This document shows, piece by piece, positions 50,940 through 59,986 of a stretch of DNA of 64,000 nt. Source of the stretch: Streptomyces sp. LaPpAH-108 (GTDB lineage: Bacteria > Actinomycetota > Actinomycetes > Streptomycetales > Streptomycetaceae); NCBI RefSeq assembly GCF_000373625.1, contig NZ_KB891996.1:372001-436000 (forward strand). The letters are read 5' to 3'. The translations under genes and the position numbers were made by a program. Below the pieces are notes generated by a model, which worked only from the letters and a program-made list of their open reading frames with translations, had not been told where the DNA came from and did no database searches. Each line of letters begins with the position of its first letter. Positions within the stretch are counted from its first letter, which is position 1.

Positions 50940-52592
50940 TCAGTCGCCGAACAGGCCGCCCACCAGGCCCGGTTCCCCGGTGGAGGTGCCGCCCGTGGCC
51001 GGGTCGGCGCCCGAGGGTGCCGAGTCGGTGCCGCCGGTCGCGGTGCCGCCGGTGCTCGTCGGGCCCGCCGAGGTGCTGGGGGCGCCGCCGCCGCTCGTGG
51101 CGGGCGCGGTGCGGCTGGGCGGGGCCTGGCCCGTGGTGCCCTGGGTCTGGCTGGGCGCCGCGGTGGTGGCCCCGGTGGTGCGTCCGGCGGAGGGCGCGAC
51201 GGCCGACGGGCTCGCCCCGGCCGTGGCACCGCCCGTGGGCGCGCCGCTCGCGGACGGCGTGGCGGAGTGCCGCGTGCCGGGTTCCCGCGGCAGGGACGAG
51301 CCCGGCAGGTTGTTGCGCGGGGCCTCGCCGGGCCCGGGGACGACCACCCGGCTGGAGGCGCGCACCGCGCCGCCGAGCACGGAGCCGATGAGCAGCGTGA
51401 GGCCGATGATGACGGCCGTGATGAGCGCGCCCCGGCGCAGCACGTAACGGCGCAGGTCCCAGATGTCGGCGCGCGGGCCGAGCGTGCGCCAGGCGCCCGC
51501 CGCGAGGCGGCCGTCCACGGAGTAGACGGGGGCGCCCGCGATGATCAGCGGGGACCAGGCGGCGAGGTAGATGATGTCCGGCGCGTCGTAGGCCGGGACG
51601 GTCTTCCAGCTGACCGTGACGATCAGCGCGGCGGACAGCAGCGCGCCCACCACGGCCGCGACCCGCTGCCAGCAGCCCAGGATCGTCAGCACGCCGACGA
51701 TGACCTGGAGGAAGGCGATCACCAGCCCGGAGCCCACCGGGTGGTGCAGCGCGAACTGGCGCAGCGGCTCGGCCACGTCCCACGGGTGCAGGGTGTTGAG
51801 CCACTTGACCATGGAGCCGCGCTCGCCGCCGTCGAAGTAGACGGGGTCGCAGAGCTTGCCCATGCCCGCGTAGATGGAGATGAAGCCGAGGAAGACGCGC
51901 AGCGGGAGCAGGACGACGCCGAGGTTGAGGCGGCGCCCGGGGTAGTAGGCGTGCCGGGCGGCGTCGTCGCCGTGGCGCCGGGAGGCGCGCGAGGGCGGGG
52001 GCTCGGCGGAGTCGTCGTACGCCTCGAACTCGCCGCTGTCGTACGCCGGTTCGTCGTAGGCGCTGCCTCCGCCGCGCAGCGGGGGCAGCAGCGGGCCTTC
52101 GTCGGGGGAGGTGCGCTGGTGGCCGAGGACGGGGGTCTCGACGGTGGCGTCGAGACGGTCGTAGCCGTCGTAGCCGTCACCGGGGGCGGCGCCGACGCGC
52201 GGGATGACCTGGGTGGCCCCGGCCGGTTCGTCGGGGTGGCGGACGCTGCTGCCCCGGACGGCCTGGAGCAGCCGGTGGGCGCCGGTGTCACCGGGCGCGG
52301 ACCGACCGGTCCAGACGACGGGACGGCGGCGCCCCGCTCCGGCCCGGGCCGCCGTACCCACGGACGCGGACGAGAGGTGCGAGGGGGTCTGAACGGTGCC
52401 CGGCTGCCGGGCGATCCGGGCGGATTGGTTGCGCCTGGCCGCCGCGCCCAGCTGCACGCGGAAGCTGGCGTGGTTGACGATGACCTGCGCCGGATCGCTC
52501 GGCACCTTCACCATGCTCAGCGCGGGAACGTCGTCGAAGCCCGACGAGCGGTCCCCCGTGGGTGTGCGGGGTGTTCTGGTGTCCACACTCAT
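50940..52592 (-). CDS. DoxX-family membrane protein with long disordered ends
   Basis: 550 residues. N-terminal ~210 residues are charged and low-complexity (DGYDGYDRLD, YDSGEFEAYDDSAE). DoxX membrane core ~220-400: LNLGVVLLPLRVFLGFISIYAGMGK, GLVIAFLQVIVGVLTILGCW, VGALLSAALIVTVSW, IIYLAAWSPLIIAG. One more span ALITAVIIGLTLLIGSVLGG leads to an external Gly/Ser/Thr/Pro tail of ~130 residues. Redox or electron-transport role suggested for DoxX relatives; here unknown. Confidence 0.85.
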   Translation of the reverse strand: MSVDTRTPRTPTGDRSSGFDDVPALSMVKVPSDPAQVIVNHASFRVQLGAAARRNQSARIARQPGTVQTPSHLSSASVGTAARAGAGRRRPVVWTGRSAPGDTGAHRLLQAVRGSSVRHPDEPAGATQVIPRVGAAPGDGYDGYDRLDATVETPVLGHQRTSPDEGPLLPPLRGGGSAYDEPAYDSGEFEAYDDSAEPPPSRASRRHGDDAARHAYYPGRRLNLGVVLLPLRVFLGFISIYAGMGKLCDPVYFDGGERGSMVKWLNTLHPWDVAEPLRQFALHHPVGSGLVIAFLQVIVGVLTILGCWQRVAAVVGALLSAALIVTVSWKTVPAYDAPDIIYLAAWSPLIIAGAPVYSVDGRLAAGAWRTLGPRADIWDLRRYVLRRGALITAVIIGLTLLIGSVLGGAVRASSRVVVPGPGEAPRNNLPGSSLPREPGTRHSATPSASGAPTGGATAGASPSAVAPSAGRTTGATTAAPSQTQGTTGQAPPSRTAPATSGGGAPSTSAGPTSTGGTATGGTDSAPSGADPATGGTSTGEPGLVGGLFGD

Positions 52593-52626
52593 CTAACCGA
52601 GTGATGCGGAGTTAGGACACTGCCCC

Positions 52627-52655
52627 GACGCGGCCCGATGTGTCCGGGCCGCGTC
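52627..52655 (-). terminator. Terminator between rlmB and the DoxX gene
   Basis: 10-bp perfect arms GACGCGGCCC (52627-52636) and GGGCCGCGTC (52646-52655), in the gap between two leftward genes. Confidence 0.65.
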
Positions 52656-52721
52656 AAAGTCGTCCTGAACTCCGGGTGGACCCCGGAATTACCGCATCCG
52701 GGTGAATTCCCGCACGCGCGT

Positions 52722-53663
52722 TCAGGCGCGGCGGCGGGACGCCTCGTACAGCACGATGCCGGCCGCGACACCGGCGTTCAGGGACTCGGCGCCGCCCGGC
52801 ATCGGGATGCGCACCCGGACGTCGCAGGTCTCACCGACCAGCCGGGACAGGCCCTTGCCCTCGCTGCCGACCACGACGACGACCGGACCGCCCAGCGCCG
52901 CCACGTCACCCAGCTCGGCCTCGCCGTCGGCGGCCAGGCCGACGACCGTGATCCCGGCCTTCTTGTACTGCTCCAGGACCCGCGTCAGGTTGGTGGCGCG
53001 GGCCACCGGCGTACGGGCGGCCGTACCGGCGGAGGTCTTCCAGGCACCGGCGGTCATCCCGGCCGAGCGGCGCTCGGGCACGACCACGCCGTGCCCGCCG
53101 AAGGCGGAGACGGAGCGGACGACGGCGCCCAGGTTGCGCGGGTCGGTGACGCCGTCGAGCGCGACGATCAGCGGGTCCTCGCCGTTGTCGTAGGCGGACG
53201 CGGTGAGGTCCTCGGGGTGCGCGTACTCGTACGGCGGGACCTGGAGGACGAGGCCCTGGTGGTTCAGGCCGTTGGTCATGCGGTCCAGCTCGGGACGCGG
53301 GGCCTCCATCAGGTTGATGTTGCCGCGCTCGGTGGCGAGCTGGATGGCCTCGCGGACCCGCTCGTCGTTGTCGATGAACTGCTGGACGTAGAGCGTGTTG
53401 GCGGGCACGCCCTCGCGCAGCGCCTCGAACACCGGGTTGCGGCCGACCACCAGCTCGGAGGAGGACTTCCCGCCGCCTCGGCGCGGCTGCGGGCGGGCGC
53501 CCTGGGCGCGGCGGGCCTTGGCGGCGGCGGCGCGCTGCTTGACGTGGCCCTTGCGCATCTCGGCGGGCGGGGTGGGGCCCTTGCCCTCGAGGCCGCGGCG
53601 CCGCTGGCCGCCGCTGCCGACCTGTGCACCCTTCTTGCCGGACATGCGGCGGTTGTTCGCCAT
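52722..53663 (-). CDS. rlmB: 23S rRNA (guanosine-2'-O-)-methyltransferase RlmB / TrmH family
   Basis: 313 residues. Basic N-terminal extension (RRGLEGKGPTPPAEMRKG, KARRAQGARPQPRRGG), the substrate-binding domain VVGRNPVFEALREGV, then the SpoU knot: VALDGVTDPRNLGAVVRSVSAFG, VVVVGSEGKGLSRLV and IPMPGGAESLNAGVAAGI, the three SAM-binding loops. Methylates a ribose in 23S rRNA. Follows cysS in the same direction. Confidence 0.93.
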   Translation of the reverse strand: MANNRRMSGKKGAQVGSGGQRRRGLEGKGPTPPAEMRKGHVKQRAAAAKARRAQGARPQPRRGGGKSSSELVVGRNPVFEALREGVPANTLYVQQFIDNDERVREAIQLATERGNINLMEAPRPELDRMTNGLNHQGLVLQVPPYEYAHPEDLTASAYDNGEDPLIVALDGVTDPRNLGAVVRSVSAFGGHGVVVPERRSAGMTAGAWKTSAGTAARTPVARATNLTRVLEQYKKAGITVVGLAADGEAELGDVAALGGPVVVVVGSEGKGLSRLVGETCDVRVRIPMPGGAESLNAGVAAGIVLYEASRRRA

Positions 53664-53706
53664 GAGTTACCCGTCTCCGTGAGCTTTTCGTACGTATGTA
53701 TGCAGT

Positions 53707-53732
53707 GTGCCGCCCGGAGGGCCGGGCGGCAC
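53707..53732 (-). terminator. Hairpin between cysS and rlmB
   Basis: 11-bp perfect arms GTGCCGCCCGG (53707-53717) and CCGGGCGGCAC (53722-53732), in an 86-bp gap; may attenuate read-through from cysS into rlmB. Confidence 0.7.
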
Positions 53733-53749
53733 AGTCGATCAAGCAGGGG

Positions 53750-55153
53750 TCAGCGGGCGCCGAGGCTCCAGCGCGGACCCTGGGGGCTGTCCTCGACGAC
53801 GAGCCCGGACTGGCCGAGCTGGTCGCGGATGGCGTCGGCGGTGGCCCAGTCCTTGCGGGCGCGGGCCGACTCGCGCTGGTCGAGGACGAGCCGGACCAGG
53901 CTGTCCACCACACCGTGCAGGTCTTCGCCGCGCTCGCCGCCCTCTCCGGCCCACTGGGGGTCCAGCGGGTCGAGACCGAGCACGCCGAGCATGGCGCGGA
54001 CCTCGGCGAGGCGGGCGACGGCGCCCTCCTTGTCGTCGGCGGCCAGCGCGCTGTTGCCCTGGCGGACCGTGGTGTGCACGACGGCGAGCGCCTGCGGGAC
54101 GCCCAGGTCGTCGTCCATGGCCTCGGCGAAGGCGGGCGGCACCTCGGCGGCCGGTTCGACCGTGCCCCCGGCCTTCTCCAGGACGCGCTGCACGAAGCCC
54201 TCAATGCGCGCGAACGCGGTCTCGGCGTCGCGCAGCGACTCCTCGCTGTACTCGATCATCGAGCGGTAGTGCGGGGTGCCGAGGTAGTAGCGCAGCACGA
54301 TCGGGCGCCACTGCTTGACCATCTCGGAGACCAGCACGCTGTTGCCCAGCGACTTGGACATCTTGTCGCCCGCCATGGTGACCCAGGCGTTGTGCACCCA
54401 GTACCGCGCGAACTCGTCGCCGTACGCCTTGGCCTGGGCGATCTCGTTCTCGTGGTGCGGGAAGATCAGGTCCAGGCCGCCGCCGTGGATGTCGAAGACC
54501 GGGCCGAGGTACTTGTGCGCCATGGCCGAGCACTCCAGGTGCCAGCCGGGACGCCCGGGGCCCCACGGGGTCGGCCAGCTCGGCTCGCCGGGCTTGACCG
54601 CCTTCCACAGGGCGAAGTCGCGCGGGTCGCGCTTGCCGGTCTCGCCCTCGCCCGCGGGCTGGAGCAGGTTGTCCAGCTCCTGGCGGGACAGCTCCAGGTA
54701 GTCGGGGAAGGACCGCACGTCGAAGTAGACGTTGCCGTCGGCCGCGTAGGCGTGGCCGCGCTCGATGAGGCCCTGCATCATCTCGGTCATCTCGGTGATG
54801 TGGCCGGTGGCGCGGGGCTCGTAGCTGGGCGGCAGGCAGCCGAGGGCGGTGTACGCGTCGTTGAAGGCGCGCTCGTTCTCGTACCCGATCGACCACCAGG
54901 GGCGCTTCTGCTCGTGGGCCTTGTTGATGATCTTGTCGTCGATGTCCGTGACGTTGCGGATGAACGTCACGTCGTAGCCGCGGTACGCGAACCAGCGGCG
55001 CATGATGTCGAAGTTCAGGCCCGAGCGGATGTGCCCGATGTGGGGGGCCGCCTGCACGGTCGCGCCACACAGGTAGATCGAGACACAGCCCGGCTTGACC
55101 GGGGTGAAGTCGCGGATCTGCCGGGCGCTGGTGTCGTACAGGCGAATAGTCAC
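53750..55153 (-). CDS. cysS: Cysteinyl-tRNA synthetase
   Basis: 467 residues, normal length. Zinc ligand Cys in YLCGATVQAAPHIGHIRSGL (HIGH motif), FIRNVTDIDDKII, WHLECSAMA and HHENEIAQ (further zinc residues) and KMSKSLGN. Charges tRNA-Cys. The distinct variant MshC is shorter and differs at the C-terminus, so this is the true synthetase. Confidence 0.96.
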   Translation of the reverse strand: MTIRLYDTSARQIRDFTPVKPGCVSIYLCGATVQAAPHIGHIRSGLNFDIMRRWFAYRGYDVTFIRNVTDIDDKIINKAHEQKRPWWSIGYENERAFNDAYTALGCLPPSYEPRATGHITEMTEMMQGLIERGHAYAADGNVYFDVRSFPDYLELSRQELDNLLQPAGEGETGKRDPRDFALWKAVKPGEPSWPTPWGPGRPGWHLECSAMAHKYLGPVFDIHGGGLDLIFPHHENEIAQAKAYGDEFARYWVHNAWVTMAGDKMSKSLGNSVLVSEMVKQWRPIVLRYYLGTPHYRSMIEYSEESLRDAETAFARIEGFVQRVLEKAGGTVEPAAEVPPAFAEAMDDDLGVPQALAVVHTTVRQGNSALAADDKEGAVARLAEVRAMLGVLGLDPLDPQWAGEGGERGEDLHGVVDSLVRLVLDQRESARARKDWATADAIRDQLGQSGLVVEDSPQGPRWSLGAR

Positions 55154-55222
55154 GCCCCCAGGGTAGTGGGCACATTGCCATGCAATGCGCCCGCACCGGG
55201 AAACAGGCGCCTCGGACCTTCC

Positions 55223-55627
55223 TCAGAGGCTGCCGACCACCTTGCGCGGGGTGATCCGGACGACGACCCGCTCGGCGTCCTGGGCGGCGGCCGGGTTGAA
55301 GTCGGCGTACTTCTTGCCGGTGTACTTCTTCGACAGCTCGTCGATCAGTTCCTGGCCGCCGTCGGTGGTCATCTCGGCGGTGCCCCGGATCTCGGCGTAC
55401 TCGTAGGGGCGCTCGGGGTCCATGACCACGACGGACACGTGCGGGTCGCGGTCCAGGTTCTTCTTCTTGCGCCGGTCGACGGTGGTGGAGAAGAGCACGT
55501 CGTCGCCGTCCCGCTTCACCCATACCGGCGACAGCTGGGGGCTGCCGTCGGGCTGGACGGTTCCGACGACGATGAAGACGGGACCGTCCAGCACGGACTT
55601 GAGCCGGTCTGACAGGGCGGCGGACAT
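55223..55627 (-). CDS. PPOX-class F420-dependent oxidoreductase (split-barrel)
   Basis: 134 residues: LKSVLDGPVFIVVGTVQPDGSPQLSPVWV, RRKKKNLDRDPHVSVVVMDPERPYEYAEIRG and DELSKKYTGKKY. Pyridoxamine-oxidase-like split-barrel fold; the KKKNLDRDP stretch is the usual F420-phosphate-binding part. Substrate unknown. ATG 55627 follows AGGAGG. Confidence 0.9.
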   Translation of the reverse strand: MSAALSDRLKSVLDGPVFIVVGTVQPDGSPQLSPVWVKRDGDDVLFSTTVDRRKKKNLDRDPHVSVVVMDPERPYEYAEIRGTAEMTTDGGQELIDELSKKYTGKKYADFNPAAAQDAERVVVRITPRKVVGSL

Positions 55628-55701
55628 GGGTACCTCCTGGGTCGGCGATGACTCTGCGGGTACCCTCGCACGCCCTCGGCTCCCCCGCACGACGGCGGCG
55701 G

Positions 55702-56196
55702 TCAGCCCACGCGTACGACGAGCGCGGTCGCGACCGCCATCAGCCCTTCCTCGCGGCCGGGGAAGCCGAGCCCGTCGGTGGTGGCGCCGGAGACCGAGAC
55801 CGGGGCCCCGACGGCGGCGGACAGGATCTGCTGCGCCTCGTCCCGCCGCTTGCCGATCTTCGGGCGCGGTCCTACGACCTGGACGGCGACGTTCCCGACG
55901 GCGAACCCCGCCTCGCGCACGATCCGGGCCGCCTCGGTGAGCAGCGCGACCCCGGAGGCACCGGCCCACTCGGGCCGCCCGGTGCCGAAGTGCTGACCGA
56001 GGTCACCGAGACCGGCGGCGGAGAAGAGCGCGTTGCAGGCGGCGTGCGCGACGACGTCCGCGTCCGAGTGTCCGGCCAGGCCCGGTCCCGCGTCCTCCCA
56101 CTTCAGGCCCGCGCACCACAGCTCGCGGCCCTCCTCGAAGGCGTGGATGTCGGTGCCGATGCCGACCTGGGGCAGCGCCGGGATCTCAGAAGCCAT
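55702..56196 (-). CDS. ispF: 2-C-methyl-D-erythritol 2,4-cyclodiphosphate synthase
   Basis: 164 residues. GIGTDIHAF and LAGHSDADVVAHAACNALF hold the zinc ligands; GNVAVQVVGPRPKI and ATTDGLGFPGREEGLMA complete the family pattern. Fifth step of the MEP isoprenoid pathway, forming the cyclic diphosphate from the IspE product. Its start overlaps the ispD end by 11 bp. Confidence 0.96.
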   Translation of the reverse strand: MASEIPALPQVGIGTDIHAFEEGRELWCAGLKWEDAGPGLAGHSDADVVAHAACNALFSAAGLGDLGQHFGTGRPEWAGASGVALLTEAARIVREAGFAVGNVAVQVVGPRPKIGKRRDEAQQILSAAVGAPVSVSGATTDGLGFPGREEGLMAVATALVVRVG

Positions 56197-56950
56197 CGTT
56201 GAGCCTCCTGCGGTTGAGGACCGCCTCCGCGAGGACGAGGTCGAGGGGACGGGTGACCTTGAACGCCTCTTCATGGCCGGGGACGGTCACGACGCGCGCG
56301 CCCAGCCGTTCGACCATGCTCGCGTCGTCGGTGACGTCCTCGGTGACGCTCTCGTGGGCGCGCATCAGCGTGGCCCGGTCGAAGCCCTGCGGGGTCTGCA
56401 CGGCACGCAGCCGGGCCCGCTCGGGCGTGCCGAGCACCGGCTCGGGCGCGCCGGGCACGGCCGCGGGCTCGACCTCCTTGACGGTGTCGGCCAGCGGCAG
56501 GGCCGGGACCACGGCGGGCGCGCCGCCGCGCACCGCCTCCACGACCGCGTCCACGGTGTCCACCGGGACCAGCGGGCGGGCCGCGTCGTGCACGAGGACG
56601 ACGTCGTACTCCGGCGGCAGCGCGTCGAGGCCGAGCCGGACGGACTCCTGGCGGCTCTCCCCGCCGGGGACGACCAGGAAGTCGGTCCACTGGGGCAGCT
56701 CGTGCGCCTCGAGCAGCGACTTGACCTCGGCGGCGCCGTCCGGCGGGGCCACGACGACGACCAGGGAGACGGACCGGGAGGCGGCCAGGGCGCGGACCGC
56801 GTGGATCAGCATCGGCGTGCCGTTCAGCGCGCGCAGCGCCTTGGGGGCGCCCGGACCGAGGCGTACGCCCCGCCCGGCGGCCGGGATCACGGCGGCGACA
56901 CGGCTCCCGGAAGGGGACTCGGCGGGGGCGGGACGCGATTCGTCAGACAT
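56186..56950 (-). CDS. ispD: 2-C-methyl-D-erythritol 4-phosphate cytidylyltransferase
   Basis: 254 residues. CTP-binding VAAVIPAAGRGVRLGPGAPKAL, VLVHDAARPLVP, and LRAVQTPQGF with TDDASMVERLG. Makes CDP-methylerythritol, third MEP step; coupled to ispF by overlap. The 323-bp gap 56951-57273 before it (after carD) contains no gene I can support; it is G/C-rich with a GGGGGTTCTCCGAGACATACGGCG stretch only partly readable as promoter. Confidence 0.95.
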   Translation of the reverse strand: MSDESRPAPAESPSGSRVAAVIPAAGRGVRLGPGAPKALRALNGTPMLIHAVRALAASRSVSLVVVVAPPDGAAEVKSLLEAHELPQWTDFLVVPGGESRQESVRLGLDALPPEYDVVLVHDAARPLVPVDTVDAVVEAVRGGAPAVVPALPLADTVKEVEPAAVPGAPEPVLGTPERARLRAVQTPQGFDRATLMRAHESVTEDVTDDASMVERLGARVVTVPGHEEAFKVTRPLDLVLAEAVLNRRRLNDGF

Positions 56951-57273
56951 CGGTTCCTGTCAGGTTTGTGTGCTCGTCCTGGGTGGGTATGGCCTGGAGG
57001 AGTGCCGGGCGGGACGCCTTGACCGGACCCTTCCGTGACCCTGGTCGAGCCATCGCCCGGACCCGGCACACCAGTATCGGGGGTTCTCCGAGACATACGG
57101 CGGGGTCCGCACGGGGGTGTGGCGGCGGGAGGGTACGAAAACGCCGCAGCACCCGCGACAGGATCAGTGTCGTCGGGCACCGCGGCATCGTGGCTGTGCC
57201 TGGCGCGCCCACTCGTGAGCGGCGGCTCAGGAGTGCGCGCGTCGGAAGCAGACAGGGGGCTGCCTGCCGGACG

Positions 57274-57756
57274 TCAGGAGGCGAGTACCTCGTCGAGCAG
57301 CGCCTCGGCCTTGTCCTCGTTCGTGTTCTCCGCGAGCGCCAGCTCGCTCACCAGGATCTGGCGGGCCTTGGCGAGCATGCGCTTCTCACCGGCGGAGAGT
57401 CCGCGCTCGCGCTCGCGACGCCACAGGTCACGCACGACTTCCGCGACCTTGATGACATCGCCGGAGGCGAGCTTCTCCAGATTTGCCTTGTAACGACGCG
57501 ACCAGTTCGTGGGCTCCTCGGCATACGGCGCGCGCAGCACCTCGAAGACCCGGTCCAGCCCGTCCTGACCGACCACATCACGCACGCCGACGAACTCCGC
57601 ATTGTCCGCTGGCACACGTACCGTCAGGTCACCCTGGGCGACCTTCAGCACCAAGTAGGTCTTGTCCACGCCTTTGATCTGGCGAGTTTCGATGGCCTCG
57701 ATCAGCGCGGCCCCGTGATGGGGATAGACCACGGTGTCGCCAACCTTGAACGTCAT
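57274..57756 (-). CDS. carD: CarD-family RNA polymerase-binding regulator
   Basis: 160 residues, standard. MTFKVGDTVVYPHHGAALIEAIE opens the Tudor-like RNA-polymerase interaction domain; YKANLEKLASGDVIKVAEVVRDLWRR and a Leu/Glu-rich C-terminal helical domain (KMLAKARQIL-like) follow. Stabilises open complexes at rRNA and many promoters. The Trp needed for DNA contact is present (RDLWRRERE). Long leader upstream (see 57757-58523). Confidence 0.96.
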   Translation of the reverse strand: MTFKVGDTVVYPHHGAALIEAIETRQIKGVDKTYLVLKVAQGDLTVRVPADNAEFVGVRDVVGQDGLDRVFEVLRAPYAEEPTNWSRRYKANLEKLASGDVIKVAEVVRDLWRRERERGLSAGEKRMLAKARQILVSELALAENTNEDKAEALLDEVLAS

Positions 57757-58523
57757 GTGACAGGTACCCCTTCCGTGGCTATCCAGGGTAACACGGATAC
57801 GGCGTCTTCTGAATGGCGTTTTCGCAGGTCAGGGCATATCTCGGGGCTTGACAACAGCGACCGGAACGTGCTGCGGGCCACCTGCGGAACCGGGAATTCG
57901 CAGGTCGGAGCGGCTCTGTGGGTGGCATGAAACGCGTACGTCACACACTCCTCAGACCCACTCCGAGTGGACGAATGTCCCGGTTTGCCCACCCTCAAGC
58001 GTACGACTTCCGGTGCTCCGTTCGATGGCGAGGGGCCGGTACGAGACGAATCCGGAATTGATCACAGGGGGCCGGACGGGCGGTGGATCAGTGACGGATG
58101 TTGCCGATGATGATGAAGCGGATGAAGAGACGGATGGGGCCTTGGATGATCCGCGATGATCCGAAGGATCACCCGGAACGCTCAATGCCGTCCGGCAATA
58201 CAGCACGTCAATAGCGGCCGGTCAAACAAGTGGCTCAATCACGTGGCTCAATCCTGGTCAATCACGCGGGTCAATCGGCCGGCGGAAATCTGGGGCACCG
58301 CATTCCTTCACCGGAAATTCGCGCGGCGTGTCGCGGCTGGTCGGCGTGGCCGGGCGGCGGTCACGGAGGGCCGTTCCACTCGTCCACCCGGAGGGACGCC
58401 GGGACCTTGGGGAGGGTCGGGTGCGGCCGTCCGGGAACGGCTCGGTAGCCTAAGCCCGCTGACTGATACTTAGGGCGGCTTTACAAAGAAGGCCGTCCGT
58501 GCGTTCAAGGAGTTGCCGCCGCC
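57757..58523. promoter_or_regulatory. 767-bp gap upstream of carD and the DUF461 lipoprotein gene
   Basis: No gene supported. It must hold both divergent promoters. It is less GC-rich than its surroundings and carries an array of TCAATC heptamers: GTCAAAC 58221, CTCAATC 58234 and 58247, GTCAATC 58257 and 58270 (spacings 10-13). There are also GATGATCCG direct repeats near 58146-58158 and GATGATGAAGCGGATGAAG near 58107. Open frames here use random-looking codons. Confidence 0.6.
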
Positions 58524-59222
58524 GTGAGCAGCAGCCTTCGACGCGGCGCCCTCGCCGCCTCCGCCATCGCCTTCCCGCTGGCCATGCTCGCCGCCTGCGG
58601 TGCCGGCAACGACGCCCAGACCCTGGAGATCAGGCCCGACAACGCGGCGACCAGCGTCGGCACCATCAAGGTCCAGAACGCCCTGGTGATCACGCAGCCC
58701 GACGCCAAGGCCACGGGCCCCCTCGCCATCTCCGCGACGCTCTTCAACTCCGGCAAGGACGCCCAGACCCTCCAGTCGATCACCGTCCCCGGGGCGAACG
58801 ACAGCGTCCAGCTCAAGCCCGCCAAGGGCCAGAGCCTGACCGTCCCGGCCCACGGCTCGCTGGTCATCGGCGGCAAGAACAACGCCTCCGCCATGCTCGC
58901 GAGCGGCGGCGAGGTCGTCCGCAACGGCAACGCGCAGAAGGTGACCTTCACCTTCAGCCAGACCGGCGCGGTCAGCCTGCGGGCCTTCGTGGTCCCGGCC
59001 ACCAGCTACTTCACCAAGTGGGGCCCGAGCGAGATCCCGTCGGCCCCGGCCGCCGCCTCCTCCCCGTCCTCCTCGGCCTCCGAGTCGGCCCCGGCCTCCG
59101 CCGAGCCGGGCAGCGCGGCCTCCGCGAGCGGACAGCCGGGCACGGACGACAAGGCTTCCGGACAGCCCGCGCACGGCGTGACCCCCAGCGACTCCGCCTC
59201 GCAGTCGGCCGCCGGTCACTGA
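58524..59222 (+). CDS. DUF461-type secreted lipoprotein
   Basis: 232 residues. Lipobox LAMLAACG (Cys about 25). Mature beta-domain: TLEIRPDNAATSVGTIKVQNALVI, GPLAISATLFNSGKDAQTL, HGSLVIGGKNNASAML, VRNGNAQKVTFTFSQTGAVSLRAFVVPATSYF, then a Ser/Ala/Pro tail of ~60 residues. Related in fold to copper-chaperone-like PCuAC proteins but without the Met/His copper motif that I can see. GTG 58524 follows AAGGAG. Confidence 0.82.
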   Translation: MSSSLRRGALAASAIAFPLAMLAACGAGNDAQTLEIRPDNAATSVGTIKVQNALVITQPDAKATGPLAISATLFNSGKDAQTLQSITVPGANDSVQLKPAKGQSLTVPAHGSLVIGGKNNASAMLASGGEVVRNGNAQKVTFTFSQTGAVSLRAFVVPATSYFTKWGPSEIPSAPAAASSPSSSASESAPASAEPGSAASASGQPGTDDKASGQPAHGVTPSDSASQSAAGH

Positions 59223-59232
59223 GCATCCGTGA

Positions 59233-59280
59233 ACGGTGAAGGGCGGCACCCCGGTTCCCCGGGGTGCCGCCCTTCACCGT
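59233..59280. terminator. 22-bp-stem bidirectional terminator between the lipoprotein gene and phoP
   Basis: Perfect 22-bp arms 59233-59254 and 59259-59280 around TTCC, between convergent stops. The strongest hairpin in the window. Confidence 0.93.
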
Positions 59281-59305
59281 GCGCACCCGTAAGCCGCCGG
59301 ACGGT

Positions 59306-59986
59306 TTACGGCTCGAACTTGTAGCCCAGGCCGCGCACCGTCACCAGGAAGCGCGGCGCGCCCGGGTCCGGCTCGATCTTGGCGCGCAGACGCTTGACGT
59401 GGACGTCGAGGGTCTTGGTGTCGCCCACGTAGTCGGCGCCCCAGACCCGGTCGATCAGCTGCATGCGGGTGAGCACCCGGCCCGCGTTGCGCAGCAGCAT
59501 CTCCAGCAGGTCGAACTCCTTCAGCGGGAGGTCGACCTTGGCGCCGCCGACGGTCACCACGTGCCGGTCCACGTCCATGCGGACCGGCCCGGCCTCCAGC
59601 GCGGCCGGGGTGACCTCCTCCGGCTCGCCGCGCCTGCGCAGCACCGCGCGGATACGGGCGACCAGCTCGCGCGAGGAGAAGGGCTTGGTCACATAGTCGT
59701 CGGCCCCTATCTCCAGGCCGACGACCTTGTCGATCTCACTGTCCTTGGCGGTCACCATGATCACCGGGACGTTGGAGCGGCCACGCAGCTGGCGGCACAC
59801 CTCCGTGCCGGGCAGCCCCGGCAGCATCAGGTCGAGCAGGACGAGGTCGGCGCCGTTGCGCTCGAACTCCTCCAGTCCGTCGGGGCCGGTCGCCGCCACG
59901 GCGACCTCGAAGCCCTCCTTGCGGAGCATGTACGACAGGGCGTCGGAGAAGGACTCCTCGTCCTCGACGACGAGCACTCGGGTCAC
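59306..59986 (-). CDS. phoP: Response regulator PhoP (phosphate starvation)
   Basis: 226 residues. Receiver: VLVVEDEESF, phospho-acceptor Asp about 52 in LVLLDLMLPG, VIMVTAKDSEIDKV, KPFSSRELV; C-terminal OmpR winged helix ending RGLGYKFEP. Master regulator of the PHO regulon. GTG 59986 overlaps the phoR stop in GTGA and follows GGAGG, so it is co-translated with phoR. Confidence 0.95.
   Translation of the reverse strand: MTRVLVVEDEESFSDALSYMLRKEGFEVAVAATGPDGLEEFERNGADLVLLDLMLPGLPGTEVCRQLRGRSNVPVIMVTAKDSEIDKVVGLEIGADDYVTKPFSSRELVARIRAVLRRRGEPEEVTPAALEAGPVRMDVDRHVVTVGGAKVDLPLKEFDLLEMLLRNAGRVLTRMQLIDRVWGADYVGDTKTLDVHVKRLRAKIEPDPGAPRFLVTVRGLGYKFEP

Noticed and set aside
57753..57998. 81-residue leftward frame upstream of carD
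   Set aside because: Codon use is random-looking, no ribosome site, and it lies in the carD leader.
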